Positions 10,377 through 19,763 are shown, counted from the stretch's first letter. The stretch: 64,000 bases of DNA from Prochlorococcus sp. AG-409-J19 (GCA_003215635.1 QCKC01000006.1:1-64000), one strand, 5' to 3'. Translations and numbers: made by a program. The notes: generated by a model not told the origin, from the letters alone.

Positions 10377-11549
10377 TCAGACTCTACTTAAAGCCAATGC
10401 AGCTCCAAGACCAGAACAAATGTCTTCTTGAAGCAATCGACCATCATGATCCTTGTCTAAAGCGTCAAATACAGCATCACTGCCAAGCCATTCTTCACGA
10501 GTAATACAGCCGTCACCATCTAGATCATTAAGCAAAAAGATCTCTTCAACTGCATGAATAAAAGCTGATTCACCTTCAAGGACTGCTAATCGGTGGGCAA
10601 GTTGCTTCTCAAGCGTTTCAATAGCCTTACTAAAACCTCTAATCCCTTCCTCCAATTTCTCACTTGCCATACGATCAGAAGCCATCATTGAATCAAAACT
10701 AGATTTATCAACATGAATGCACTCTTCTGATGGTCCTGGATTAGAAGAGTCGAGCTTGCGCAACAAATGAGAATCAGAGCTTCTTAATTGATCTAGAAGC
10801 TTTGGAGAAATAGTTAGCAAATCACAACCTGCCAATTCAACAATCTCCTCAATATTTCTAAAACTAGCTCCCATGATTTCAGTTTTGTAACCATGAGTCT
10901 TGAAATAATTAAAGATCTTTGTCACTGAAATAACACCAGGATCTTCATGCCCAGGGTAATAATCACGACCTGTATCAGCCTTATACCAATCAAGTATGCG
11001 GCCAACGAAGGGAGAAATCAAAGTTACACTTGCCTCTGCACAGGCAGCTGCTTGTGCAAAGCCAAAAAGCAATGTCAAATTACAATGAATTCCTTCTCTT
11101 TCTAATATCTCTGCTGCCTTTATACCTTCCCATGTAGAGGCAATCTTGATTAAAACTCGATCTTTTGATATGCCAAATTCCTTATATAAATCTATTAATT
11201 TCCTAGCCTTTTCAATAGTGCCTTCCGTATTGAAACTCAACCGAGCATCAACCTCAGTAGAAACTCTCCCAGGAACAATCTTCAGGATCTCAGTTCCAAA
11301 AATCACACAGATCTCATCTAATGCCTCTTCTACAACTTCTTCAACAGGAGAGTGAATCCCAAGCTTCTTACGTGAAGTTTTCAAAGCTTCGTCTATAAGT
11401 GATTGATATGAAGGGATTTGTGCAGCAGCTAAAATCAGGGAAGGGTTTGTGGTCGCATCTCTAGGTGTGAAGGTCCTAATAGCTTCTAAATCACCTGTAT
11501 CAGCCACAACAACAGTCATTGAAGACAGTTGTTCAAGAAGTGTTGCCAT
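10377..11549 (-). CDS. tal: Transaldolase with C-terminal EF-hand pair
   Basis: Transfers a dihydroxyacetone unit between sugar phosphates in the pentose phosphate pathway. The N-terminal 320 residues are a standard TalB-type barrel: [10 protein letters not shown], the catalytic lysine in [33 protein letters not shown] and [14 protein letters not shown]. The remaining about 60 residues contain two calcium-binding-loop sequences, [13 protein letters not shown] and [12 protein letters not shown], absent from E. coli transaldolase. The extension is a known picocyanobacterial feature; calcium control is an inference. It lies downstream of ftsI on the same strand with about 100 nt between. Confidence 0.96.
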   Translation of the reverse strand: MATLLEQLSSMTVVVADTGDLEAIRTFTPRDATTNPSLILAAAQIPSYQSLIDEALKTSRKKLGIHSPVEEVVEEALDEICVIFGTEILKIVPGRVSTEVDARLSFNTEGTIEKARKLIDLYKEFGISKDRVLIKIASTWEGIKAAEILEREGIHCNLTLLFGFAQAAACAEASVTLISPFVGRILDWYKADTGRDYYPGHEDPGVISVTKIFNYFKTHGYKTEIMGASFRNIEEIVELAGCDLLTISPKLLDQLRSSDSHLLRKLDSSNPGPSEECIHVDKSSFDSMMASDRMASEKLEEGIRGFSKAIETLEKQLAHRLAVLEGESAFIHAVEEIFLLNDLDGDGCITREEWLGSDAVFDALDKDHDGRLLQEDICSGLGAALALSRV

Positions 11550-11648
11550 GAAAAAGATCTATTTCTTTAATAAGTAAGTTAGCTAAGTTTTTTCATCTGA
11601 CATAAATCTTTCATGAGCTGAAGAAAAAGAAAAGAAATTGCCTTACCC

Positions 11649-13457
11649 TTAAATTTTTGAAGTTTGAAAGTGAGCCTGCTCTTGGGTTGGGGCTATCTTT
11701 TCTAAAACTAAAAGTCCATCAATGATTTCCTTGGTAACTGGAACAGCAACAGTGGAGCCATAAGCATTAGAGCCTTTCGGTTCATCAATTACAACTAGAA
11801 CCACATACTTAGGATCATCTATTGGAAGAATGGCTACAAAGCTACAAATTTTCGAGCCGGATTTATATACACCATTTACAGCTTTTTCAGCGGTCCCTGT
11901 CTTTCCACCAATTCGATAGCCAGGAGTCAAAACCCCCTTCCCACTCCCTTCTTCAACTACTGATTCCATCCAACTCCTAATTGTCTTAGTAACCTCTGGG
12001 CTTAGAAGTTGATTCTTGCTGAGACTTGAAGAAGGAAGCAACGAATTTCCCTTAATCAAACCCCTAGTTATATGGGGGTTTACCAAATAACCATCATTAG
12101 CGAGAAGAGCATGAAGCTGTGCCAATTTAATGGGAGTTAATGAAAAACCTTGCCCAAAAGAAGCCGTAACTGGCTCAATTGATTGGGAGACAAATGTTGC
12201 TTTACTCTTCAGCTGACCAGGAACCGCACCTGGCAAATCGGTTTCAATTACAGAATCAAGTCCAAGCTTTTGCAACCAATCCCAATAATTAGAAGCATTT
12301 AATTTGCTCATTGTCTTAGCCATTCCTACATTGCTAGAAACTTGAAGCACTTTGTCAAAACCAATTAAGCCATTGGCTTTCTTATCATGGTTTTGAATAG
12401 ACCAACCACCAACACGCAAAATCCCCTTGTCTTGAACCTTGTCCGTAGGGTTAATGACTCCTTCTTGAAGCGCTAAAGCAAGATTTATTGGTTTAAAAGT
12501 AGATCCTGGTTCATAAAGGTCCTGCACAGACCACTCGCGAAACAAAGCTGGTGAATAATCCCAATAATTATTTGGGTTATAGGTAGGAGTTGAGGCAAGA
12601 GCTAAAAGTTCCCCATTCCCTACATTCATGACAATGGCCACTCCCTTCTTAGCCTTTCGCTTTTTAACTTCTGCAGTCAAGGATTTCATTGCTATGTCCT
12701 GAAGACGAACATCAAGCGTCAACTGAAGACGAAGATCATCCCCAAACAAGGAACCTGGAACAATTTCATGTGGTAAAGGTGTTCCATCAGCACCACGACG
12801 AAAGCTTCGTGTGTGCTCTTTTTTTAAAAGTTTTCTCTGAAGACTTTGTTCCAATCCAGCCTGAGGGATCCGATCTTGATCCAAAAATCCAACTACATTT
12901 GCGAAGAGTGTTCCCTGTGGATAAACCCTATAGGGATAACGTTCAATATCCAATCCACTAATACCAAGCTCTCTAATTTTTGACGCAATAGAAGCATCTA
13001 AACCTTCAACAAGCCTCACACCAGATTGTTTATCTCCAATTCTTGCAACTATTTCATGAACTGGTATTGAAATTATGCTGGATAATTTCCGCGCAACTTC
13101 AACCGGTGTACGTATGAAAGCAGAATTATCATCTCCGAGAAAATGAAAATTATTTGGGTGAGCCCAAATCCGAAATCGTTCCTCATCAATAGCAATCAAG
13201 CGTCCTTTGCGATCAACAATCGATCGTCTTGTTCCCAAAGGTTCGGTTTTCGAAGTCTGATGCGCTCTTGCTTTTGCTTCTAATTGAGGTGCTTGAAAAA
13301 TTTGCAACCAGGCTATACGGCCCATTAATCCAAAAAGCCCAACACAAAGAATTCCAAAAACCATTCTGATACGATGATCAGGGATTAATTCCAATGGAAT
13401 TACTCTCTTATGGACTCTTCTTGAAACCCTTCGTGGACGAGATCTAGATTCAGGCAT
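11649..13457 (-). CDS. ftsI: Peptidoglycan D,D-transpeptidase FtsI (class B PBP)
   Basis: Cross-links septal peptidoglycan at the division site. 602 residues: basic cytoplasmic tail, one membrane segment (IRMVFGILCVGLFGLMGRIAW), a PBP dimerisation region and a transpeptidase domain with all three motifs: STFK in YEPGSTFKPINLAL, SSN in VSSNVGMAK and KTG in GGKTGTAEKA. Its start codon is directly adjacent to the stop of the small membrane protein at 13457-13906, an arrangement like ftsL-ftsI in other bacteria. Identification firm. Confidence 0.95.
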   Translation of the reverse strand: MPESRSRPRRVSRRVHKRVIPLELIPDHRIRMVFGILCVGLFGLMGRIAWLQIFQAPQLEAKARAHQTSKTEPLGTRRSIVDRKGRLIAIDEERFRIWAHPNNFHFLGDDNSAFIRTPVEVARKLSSIISIPVHEIVARIGDKQSGVRLVEGLDASIASKIRELGISGLDIERYPYRVYPQGTLFANVVGFLDQDRIPQAGLEQSLQRKLLKKEHTRSFRRGADGTPLPHEIVPGSLFGDDLRLQLTLDVRLQDIAMKSLTAEVKKRKAKKGVAIVMNVGNGELLALASTPTYNPNNYWDYSPALFREWSVQDLYEPGSTFKPINLALALQEGVINPTDKVQDKGILRVGGWSIQNHDKKANGLIGFDKVLQVSSNVGMAKTMSKLNASNYWDWLQKLGLDSVIETDLPGAVPGQLKSKATFVSQSIEPVTASFGQGFSLTPIKLAQLHALLANDGYLVNPHITRGLIKGNSLLPSSSLSKNQLLSPEVTKTIRSWMESVVEEGSGKGVLTPGYRIGGKTGTAEKAVNGVYKSGSKICSFVAILPIDDPKYVVLVVIDEPKGSNAYGSTVAVPVTKEIIDGLLVLEKIAPTQEQAHFQTSKI

Positions 13458-13906
13458 CAGTAGCCATGATGTATTGAATATCTAGATGCAGATTGAATTA
13501 ACTTCTTCTCTCGATTTAAATTTATATCCTCGTTATCATCCAATGAATTTAGATAAATAAGTTTGGAAATTTTTGTTGGGACCATTGACTTGTTAACACG
13601 ACTCCTCTCAAGCAAATCAATCTCTAACATTGCTGTTGACTCCGTCAATCTATGAGTTAAATCACGTGTTATTTCCAACTTAGAGAAAGCTGAAGTCCAT
13701 AAATATTGCCAATGCAATGTTAATGCTGACATCAAGGCAACCGCTAAAGCCACTCCTATCAATGCTCCATCAGCTGCCCTATGCAAACCAGCAATAAGAG
13801 GGAACTGCCTTGCAACTCTTTTTGGCGAGAAAGAGCCCTGAATCAAATGCAGCGAGTTTGCTGAAGATTGATATATAGGTTCCCTCAAATGTTTAGCAGC
13901 GACCAC
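13457..13906 (-). CDS. Single-pass membrane protein upstream of ftsI, FtsL-like candidate
   Basis: 149 residues: about 45 cytoplasmic residues ending in a basic patch (FSPKRVARQFPLIAGLHR), one membrane helix (GALIGVALAVALMSALTLHW), then a helical stretch with leucine/isoleucine heptads (FSKLEITRDLTHRLTESTAML, EIDLLERSRV). This is the bitopic plan of FtsL: short tail, membrane helix, periplasmic coiled coil. The stop and the ftsI start share one base, so translation is probably coupled. FtsL diverges too fast to recognise by residues, so the call rests on architecture and position. The C-terminal 40 residues look disordered. Confidence 0.55.
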   Translation of the reverse strand: MVAAKHLREPIYQSSANSLHLIQGSFSPKRVARQFPLIAGLHRAADGALIGVALAVALMSALTLHWQYLWTSAFSKLEITRDLTHRLTESTAMLEIDLLERSRVNKSMVPTKISKLIYLNSLDDNEDINLNREKKLIQSASRYSIHHGY

Positions 13907-13988
13907 GAAAAAATCCGGTCAGTATTCAAGTCAAGCACTCAAAATTGAGAGGTGCAAGTCTAAATAGAGATCAAGTTAATAGTTGGAA

Positions 13989-15350
13989 TCAATATCCACC
14001 TAAAATCAACAAGTTTGTAAAAGTAATTCCATTCCAGAAAGCATGCATCAATACACATGGGAAAAGCCTGCCAGAACTAAGCCTTACGCAAGCAAGTCCC
14101 AACCCTAAAACAAAGAGCGGAACCAATTCTCCAACACTTAAGTGAGCAAGGGCAAAAACAAGTGCACTAAGAATTATCGCCCATATCTTCCCAATAGAAT
14201 TACCCAAGACAGGAAGCAAAACACCACGAAAAATCGTTTCCTCAAACAGAGGAGCCAAGATAACTGTTGTGAAAACCAATAAAAGAATGGCTAGTGGATC
14301 CTTGCTATTAAGAACAATCTCCAATAAGGGATTGCTCCCCCCCTGATCACCCAAAAGTCGGCTCATCCACCAACTAACCAATAAGACAGGTGGAAGAATC
14401 ATCAACCAACCATTAATAGCGCTAGCAATTGCACTATTGAGAGGAAAAATTCTCCACTGGAGCCATCCTCCTAAGGGGGGCTCGTCACGCTTCAAACTCT
14501 TCAATTGCTGTCGAAGAATCAACAAAGGAGGCACGGTCATAACAAAATAACCAAACACCACCTTCAATGCTTGACCAATTGGATCAGCCAATCCCTTAGC
14601 CAGAAAAACAATTAAGGGAGCGACTAATGATGGAATAGTTACCTCACCTAAAACAACAAAACCTCCAGCCACGAGAAGGACCATATCGATCCAATCAAGA
14701 GAAAATTCTGTGAGTGATGGCCAAGGAAGAATAGATTTTCGAACCAGCATCCAGGCCTGCCTAATCAATAGTAAACTGCCTAAAAGGACTGCAATCGCTG
14801 GAAAAAATTGAGTAATACCTAATCTGATAGCCATATTTTTTGATGAATCAAAATCCAAACAACTATCGTTATCAAATCCAGCCGCCAAACAAGTCAACCT
14901 CGCCAAGAGAGCGTCTTCTTTAATCGGATCAAAAGCTTGTGAAAAATCAATTGAAGTGTTTTCGGAACTAAAACCAGAAATAAGACCTTCTCGAAAAAGT
15001 TCAAATTTTGAGGATACAAAAGGTTCCGACAGAATATTCCTTCGATCACTCTTTAAAGGTTCCACCGAAGCAAGAAGAAGCCTTTGTCTATCATCTAGCT
15101 CTTCAATTGGTATATCACGCAAAGAATCTCTCAAAGAACCTTGAGGATCAAAGCCAACGAGAATTTCCTTAAGAGGATGAGGTATTGCTGGTTCCGCTAA
15201 TAAAGCAATCTCCTTCTGCTTTAAAGAAAGGGCTGGATTAACAGAAGGACGGTCAAAACTTTCCTGTAATCCAGCTGTCCAAACCAAACCAGCTAACAAG
15301 ATAGAAAGCAAAGCCAGCACAAGTTTCCAAGAGGGCCTTTGACGTGGCAT
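13989..15350 (-). CDS. CPBP (CAAX/Abi) family intramembrane metalloprotease
   Basis: 453 residues with an N-terminal signal-anchor helix (KLVLALLSILLAGLVWTA), a soluble region of about 170 residues, then several membrane helices and a C-terminal CPBP domain with motif 1 APLFEETIFRGVLLPVL (EExxxR), motif 2 FALAHLS and motif 3 HAFWNGITF. Such proteins are intramembrane glutamic/metal proteases or processing enzymes; the substrate is not known here. A run of nine C on the coding strand ends 10 nt before the ATG. It lies upstream of the ftsI pair on the same strand, but with its own gap of about 80 nt. Confidence 0.88.
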   Translation of the reverse strand: MPRQRPSWKLVLALLSILLAGLVWTAGLQESFDRPSVNPALSLKQKEIALLAEPAIPHPLKEILVGFDPQGSLRDSLRDIPIEELDDRQRLLLASVEPLKSDRRNILSEPFVSSKFELFREGLISGFSSENTSIDFSQAFDPIKEDALLARLTCLAAGFDNDSCLDFDSSKNMAIRLGITQFFPAIAVLLGSLLLIRQAWMLVRKSILPWPSLTEFSLDWIDMVLLVAGGFVVLGEVTIPSLVAPLIVFLAKGLADPIGQALKVVFGYFVMTVPPLLILRQQLKSLKRDEPPLGGWLQWRIFPLNSAIASAINGWLMILPPVLLVSWWMSRLLGDQGGSNPLLEIVLNSKDPLAILLLVFTTVILAPLFEETIFRGVLLPVLGNSIGKIWAIILSALVFALAHLSVGELVPLFVLGLGLACVRLSSGRLFPCVLMHAFWNGITFTNLLILGGY

Positions 15351-15360
15351 AAGGGATTGA

Positions 15361-15369
15361 GGGGGGGGG
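15361..15369 (-). repeat. Nine-base C homopolymer in the 5' leader of the CPBP protease gene
   Basis: Nine G on the plus strand (C on the transcribed-sense strand) begin 11 nt upstream of the ATG at 15350, where the ribosome-binding site would sit. A G/C homopolymer of this length stands out in an AT-rich genome. Confidence 0.8.
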
Positions 15370-15458
15370 AAACAATCAGCAAGAGCTAATTCTCGTATGA
15401 AATCAAGCTTAGTTAGTCAGCTTGCTCATACGATGGCGAAGGATAAACATCTAAGCAG

Positions 15459-16790
15459 TTGTCTTTACGTCTTCTTCTAGTCCGTCATGGTCTCAGCAGC
15501 TTCAACCTGGAGAAACGAATCCAAGGTAGAAGTGATGATTCAACTCTCACTGAATTAGGAATAGAGCAGGCCCGATCTACCGGAAAGACTCTCTCGACAA
15601 TTCCAATTAATAGTGTGTACTCCTCTCCCTTACAAAGAGCCCAATCAACTGCCTCAGAATTAATACAAGCAAGTAGTCAAAACGTTTCACTCACACTTGA
15701 TGAAAAACTTTTAGAAATAGACCTCACTCCTTGGAGTGGAATGACAGAAGAAGAGGTCTCCAAAAAATTCCCTAAAGATTATGCTATCTGGAAAGACAAC
15801 CCAGAAGACTTAGTTCTCAATAATTCCAATAATCAATCGTATAAACCATTTAGAGATCTCATTGATCAATCAAAAGAATTCCTAAAAAATATACTATCAA
15901 AACACTCTTTAGAAAGCAATGAAACTATTATTATAGTTGCTCATAATGCAATCTTGCGCTGCATAATAATCCAACTTTTACATGAGCCAAAAGATATTTT
16001 CCAAAGATTAAGACTTAACAATGCTTCTATTTCCGTATTCAATTTATTCAATTCGGTAAATAAAGATTTACAAGTCCAAATAGAAACACTTAACAACACA
16101 GTCCATTTAGATAGAGGTCTACCAGAAAATAAAAACAATAATAGGATCATACTCGTTAGGCATGGTGAAACAGACTGGAATCGCCAAGGCCGTTTTCAAG
16201 GCCAGATTGATATACCTTTAAATGAAAATGGGAAAGCCCAGGCTCAGGCTGCAGCTATATTCCTACAACAAGTAAAAATTGATCAGGCATTTAGCAGTTC
16301 AATGTCTAGGCCAAAAGAAACTGCCGAAATAATTATAAAAGAGCACAATAAAGTTAAGTTAAATTTAACCGATGGATTAAAAGAAATAGCTCATGGCCTT
16401 TGGGAAGGGAAACTTGAATCAGAAATTCAAATGAATTGGCCTGATTTACTTAAAGAATGGACAGAGTCACCAGAGAGGGTGATTATGCCAGAGGGTGAAA
16501 GCATAAAGGATGTATGGAATAGAGCTATAAAAGCATGGAAAGAAATCTGCATTAGCCTGGGGCCAAAAGAAACTGCATTAGTGGTCGCTCATGACGCAGT
16601 TAATAAAACCATCATCTGTTATTTATTAGGACTAACAGACTCAGATATATGGATGGTCAAACAAGGGAATGGAGGAGTCACAATAATAGATATGGCAGTA
16701 AATTCCAAGAAGAAACCTGTTGTCACTTGCCTCAATCTGACTTCCCACCTTGGAGGTGTTCTAGATCAAACTGCCACAGGAGCTCTATAA
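15459..16790 (+). CDS. Two-domain histidine phosphatase (phosphoglycerate-mutase-like)
   Basis: 443 residues containing two complete histidine phosphatase domains in tandem. The first opens with LRLLLVRHGLSSFN and has the second His in IIVAHNAILRC; the second opens with RIILVRHGETDWNRQGRFQG and has LVVAHDAVNK. Each has the RHG nucleophile. Proteins of this class in cyanobacteria have been annotated as phosphoglycerate mutases but can be cofactor-independent phosphatases, for example for phosphoserine; which applies cannot be told here. Its stop is 4 nt before the start of the dihydroorotase-like gene, so they are probably co-expressed. Confidence 0.88.
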   Translation: MSLRLLLVRHGLSSFNLEKRIQGRSDDSTLTELGIEQARSTGKTLSTIPINSVYSSPLQRAQSTASELIQASSQNVSLTLDEKLLEIDLTPWSGMTEEEVSKKFPKDYAIWKDNPEDLVLNNSNNQSYKPFRDLIDQSKEFLKNILSKHSLESNETIIIVAHNAILRCIIIQLLHEPKDIFQRLRLNNASISVFNLFNSVNKDLQVQIETLNNTVHLDRGLPENKNNNRIILVRHGETDWNRQGRFQGQIDIPLNENGKAQAQAAAIFLQQVKIDQAFSSSMSRPKETAEIIIKEHNKVKLNLTDGLKEIAHGLWEGKLESEIQMNWPDLLKEWTESPERVIMPEGESIKDVWNRAIKAWKEICISLGPKETALVVAHDAVNKTIICYLLGLTDSDIWMVKQGNGGVTIIDMAVNSKKKPVVTCLNLTSHLGGVLDQTATGAL

Positions 16791-16794
16791 AACA

Positions 16795-18051
16795 ATGTCA
16801 TCTACATACTTCTATGACCCAATTCAAATTCTCCAAAGCTCAAAAACCAAAGTAATTAAGGATGCAGCCTTAATTCAAGATGGTCTTTTGACATGCTTTG
16901 GCGATGAAGCACGTAAGAGCGGTAAGAAATTAGGCCTAAGTCCAATAAAAGCTGATAAATTATTACTAGCTCCATGCCTAGTAGACCCACACTCTTTTCT
17001 AGAAGAGCCGTTTACAAGTAAATGTGAAACACTAGAAACTCTTTGTGAACTGGCCGCTCAATCTGGTTATGGACAAATAGCTCTTCTTCCTAAAAGCACT
17101 TCATATAGAGATAGACCTGAGAGGTTGCAAGGACTAAATAATCAACTCAATCATGTAAAGATACATCTCTGGGGAAGTTTCAGCCATAAAGGTGAAGGGC
17201 ATGATCTTGCTTCACATGCAGAACTTCTACAGCAAGGAGCAATTGGAATATCTGGGAGTGATGAGATCATTGATATTGAATTGCTTCACAGAGGTTTATC
17301 AATCAATGAAATCAATACAGCACCTCTGTTAATTGCACCCAGAGATTCAAAACTCCAAGGCAACGGAATCGTTAGACAAAGCCTAGAGGCATACAGAGCA
17401 GGCTGGCCTCCTGATCCTGTCATCAGCGAAACAATTCCACTGGCCCAATTATTAGAAGTTGCCAAGCATTACCCAGGAAACTCATTAAAACTAATGAATA
17501 TCTCCACAAAGTTAGGTGTAGAAATGTTGTCAAAAACAGAAGAGAATCCAATGTCAACAGTTTGTTGGTGGCACCTATTAGCAGACAGCAGCTTGCTTAA
17601 TTCAAACTCAATTGGATTAAAAGTCACTCCATCTATTGGGAGTCCAGAAGATCGAGAATCTCTAATCAAAGGGCTCAAAAAAGGAATAATCTCGGCAGTA
17701 TCCGTTCACGCAACCGCTCAAGATGAGGAAGAAATTCAGACCCCAAATCAACTACGAAAACCTGGAATCGTCGGACACCAATTAGTACTTCCATTACTCT
17801 GGCAAGAGTTAAAAGAAAAAAGAAACTGGTCAATCGAAGAGGTCTGGCAAGCTCTTAGCTTCGGGCCATCAAAAATACTTCATCTACCTGAAGAAAATCT
17901 AACTTTTAATACTCATAGATGGCTAATATTTGATCCAGATAAAACCTGGGAACAAAGTCAGGACAATTTAGATAAACCAAGACCTGCCAACCAACCTTGG
18001 CAGGAAATTCAAATCAAAGGAAAAGTTATTTCATCTGGTCTAAACAATTAA
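16795..18051 (+). CDS. Dihydroorotase-like amidohydrolase, metal-site residues missing (probable pseudoenzyme)
   Basis: 418 residues with the overall lay-out of type I dihydroorotase. The metal-binding DxHxH near the N-terminus reads LVDPHSFLEEPF, so the second His is Phe, and the C-terminal DHAPH region reads VHATAQDEEE, lacking the Asp. The following TPNQLRKPGIVGHQLVLPLL still matches the family (P.G..G.E..LP). This resembles inactive PyrC-like partners that scaffold aspartate transcarbamoylase in some bacteria, an inference only. It overlaps the convergent lepB gene by 4 bp. An active enzyme with another metal set cannot be excluded. Confidence 0.75.
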   Translation: MSSTYFYDPIQILQSSKTKVIKDAALIQDGLLTCFGDEARKSGKKLGLSPIKADKLLLAPCLVDPHSFLEEPFTSKCETLETLCELAAQSGYGQIALLPKSTSYRDRPERLQGLNNQLNHVKIHLWGSFSHKGEGHDLASHAELLQQGAIGISGSDEIIDIELLHRGLSINEINTAPLLIAPRDSKLQGNGIVRQSLEAYRAGWPPDPVISETIPLAQLLEVAKHYPGNSLKLMNISTKLGVEMLSKTEENPMSTVCWWHLLADSSLLNSNSIGLKVTPSIGSPEDRESLIKGLKKGIISAVSVHATAQDEEEIQTPNQLRKPGIVGHQLVLPLLWQELKEKRNWSIEEVWQALSFGPSKILHLPEENLTFNTHRWLIFDPDKTWEQSQDNLDKPRPANQPWQEIQIKGKVISSGLNN

Positions 18052-18815
18052 ATAAAACCTATTCGATTCATTGGCCAGAATCTCCATACTGCTCTTCCTA
18101 AAATCTCTTTTTCCGGCAAGAAAGGTCCTCCGGGCCAAAAACGACTATCCCAACTATTAGAACGATTATCACCTAATACTAATACATTACCGCTAGGAAC
18201 TGTTATTCTCAAACCTCTGCAATTTTCGACACTTTTCAAGGGTAATAAACAAAAGTTGGATGCATAAGGTTCCTGTATTTTCACACCATTTAAAGTGACT
18301 TCACCAATATTATTAACATGAATCTTATCGCCAGCTATAGCAACAACTCTTTTAATATATGCATCACAAGCTGGTGACCCTAGACCTGGTATCGATGCAA
18401 CTAATGGAAGATTTAGCAAAAAACATCTTAAGCCGCGAGGGATTTCTAAAGCACTAAGAACAGGATCAAAAGAGTAAGGGGAGTTAAACACAACAACATC
18501 TCCCCTACTTGGAGCTTTCCAAAGATAAGTCATTTTTTCTATTAGAAGCCTATCTTGTATTTGCAATCCAGGTAGCATTGAGCCCGAAGGAATATATCTT
18601 GCCTCTGCAACAAAAGTTCTAATCCCGAAATACAATGAAAGCGTGAGCAACAAAGGTCCCCAAAAATCCAAGAAACAATCAGATTTTTGCTTCAGGTTTT
18701 TATCAAAGGGAAGACCTTTATGAGTATTGCCAAGCTCTTTATTTTTTAAATCAGACAAAACTTCCTTAAGTAATTTTCCAAGTATAGAAGCAATGAGAAG
18801 ACATTGCTTCTCCAT
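18048..18815 (-). CDS. lepB: Signal peptidase I
   Basis: Cleaves signal peptides on the outer side of the cytoplasmic or thylakoid membrane. 255 residues with an N-terminal extension of about 50 residues, one membrane helix (FWGPLLLTLSLYFGIRTFV), the catalytic Ser in YIPSGSMLPGL, the catalytic Lys in AYIKRVVAIAGD and box E VLGDNRSNSWDSRFWPGG. The chosen ATG is the first in frame; a later start would leave the membrane helix close to the terminus but no other Met lies before it. It sits 6 nt downstream of the ArsC/Spx gene, so the two are likely transcribed together. Confidence 0.95.
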   Translation of the reverse strand: MEKQCLLIASILGKLLKEVLSDLKNKELGNTHKGLPFDKNLKQKSDCFLDFWGPLLLTLSLYFGIRTFVAEARYIPSGSMLPGLQIQDRLLIEKMTYLWKAPSRGDVVVFNSPYSFDPVLSALEIPRGLRCFLLNLPLVASIPGLGSPACDAYIKRVVAIAGDKIHVNNIGEVTLNGVKIQEPYASNFCLLPLKSVENCRGLRITVPSGNVLVLGDNRSNSWDSRFWPGGPFLPEKEILGRAVWRFWPMNRIGFI

Positions 18816-18821
18816 ATTAGC

Positions 18822-19184
18822 TCAAAGGCAAAATTCGCTTTCCCAAAGATCTGGTTTAAACCCAATCAAGTAAGTCCCTTTGGGAGTAACAAGAAATGGT
18901 CTTTTTACCAATTTACCATCAGAACTAAAAGCAATTAAAGCCTCTTCCTTGGTCATTGACTTGGCAATTGAAGGGCCTAGATTTCTATAACTAACACCAC
19001 TAGTATTAAAAAGAAACTTAATTTCACCAAACTGATCAATTGCTTCAGAAAGCATCTCCACAGGAGGTGGACTTTCTACTATATCTAAAACTTCATATTT
19101 TATTTGATGTTCATCAAGCCATTTAATTGCCTTTCTACAAGTCGCACAGCGAGAAAAACTATAAACCCTAACGAGTGAAGACAT
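18822..19184 (-). CDS. ArsC/Spx-family thioredoxin-fold protein
   Basis: 120 residues, a full-length ArsC/Spx-type protein. It begins LVRVYSFSRCATCRKAIKWL with a CxxC motif, the usual N-terminal redox site, and carries the family block FNTSGVSYRNLG and KRPFLVTPKGTYLIGF. ArsC reductases use a single catalytic Cys with an Arg triad; Spx-like members bind RNA polymerase or act as thiol reductases. The CxxC favours the Spx/YffB side, but no regulatory role can be read from sequence. It is closely followed by lepB on the same strand. Confidence 0.85.
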   Translation of the reverse strand: MSSLVRVYSFSRCATCRKAIKWLDEHQIKYEVLDIVESPPPVEMLSEAIDQFGEIKFLFNTSGVSYRNLGPSIAKSMTKEEALIAFSSDGKLVKRPFLVTPKGTYLIGFKPDLWESEFCL

Positions 19185-19238
19185 GAAAGATTCTAAGTAA
19201 TAGAACTACAAAGTTTCTAACTCTCTGAAGATCAATAG

Positions 19239-19763
19239 TCAACCAACTGATTTTTCCTTTGCATGTTTTATACAATTTTCTAATAACGAGGAAACAGCAT
19301 CCACATCTCTCCATCCTTCAATAACTATTACTCTTCCCTCGAGACTTTTATAAGTCCTAAAGAACTCAGCTACATCTTCTAATTGAGTAGGTGCAATTTG
19401 TTTAATGCTACTAATAGATCTCTGGCGTGGATCGGCTACAGGGACACATAAGATTTTCCCATCATAAGCACCAGAATCATGCATATCCAGGACCCCTATA
19501 GGCCGGGCTTTAATTAAACAGCCAGCGAAAGTAGGCTCCTCCATTATCACCATTGCATCTAAAGGAGCACCATCTTCAGCGAGAGTATTAGGAATAAAAC
19601 CATAGTCAAAAGGATATCTAACAGATGAATGAAGAACTCTATCTAGAGCCATAACTCCAGCGTCAGAATAGTATTCATATTTATTTCGACTACCCGCAGG
19701 TATTTCTACTACCAAATTCACTAAACCTGGAGAAGGCGACGGCGAGAGAGGGCTTAGATCCAT
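19239..19763 (-). CDS. ppa: Inorganic pyrophosphatase, family I (canonical cyanobacterial copy)
   Basis: Hydrolyses pyrophosphate to phosphate, pulling biosynthetic reactions forward. The frame is open to 19814, but the Met at 19763 ([20 protein letters not shown]) corresponds to the known cyanobacterial N-terminus and gives 174 residues. Signature: [33 protein letters not shown] (the DxDxxD-type metal cluster, here EDGAPLD) and [10 protein letters not shown]. With this start its first 74 bases overlap the 3' end of the upstream membrane-protein gene in another frame. A second, quite different Ppa lies at 35.3 kb. Confidence 0.93.
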   Translation of the reverse strand: MDLSPLSPSPSPGLVNLVVEIPAGSRNKYEYYSDAGVMALDRVLHSSVRYPFDYGFIPNTLAEDGAPLDAMVIMEEPTFAGCLIKARPIGVLDMHDSGAYDGKILCVPVADPRQRSISSIKQIAPTQLEDVAEFFRTYKSLEGRVIVIEGWRDVDAVSSLLENCIKHAKEKSVG

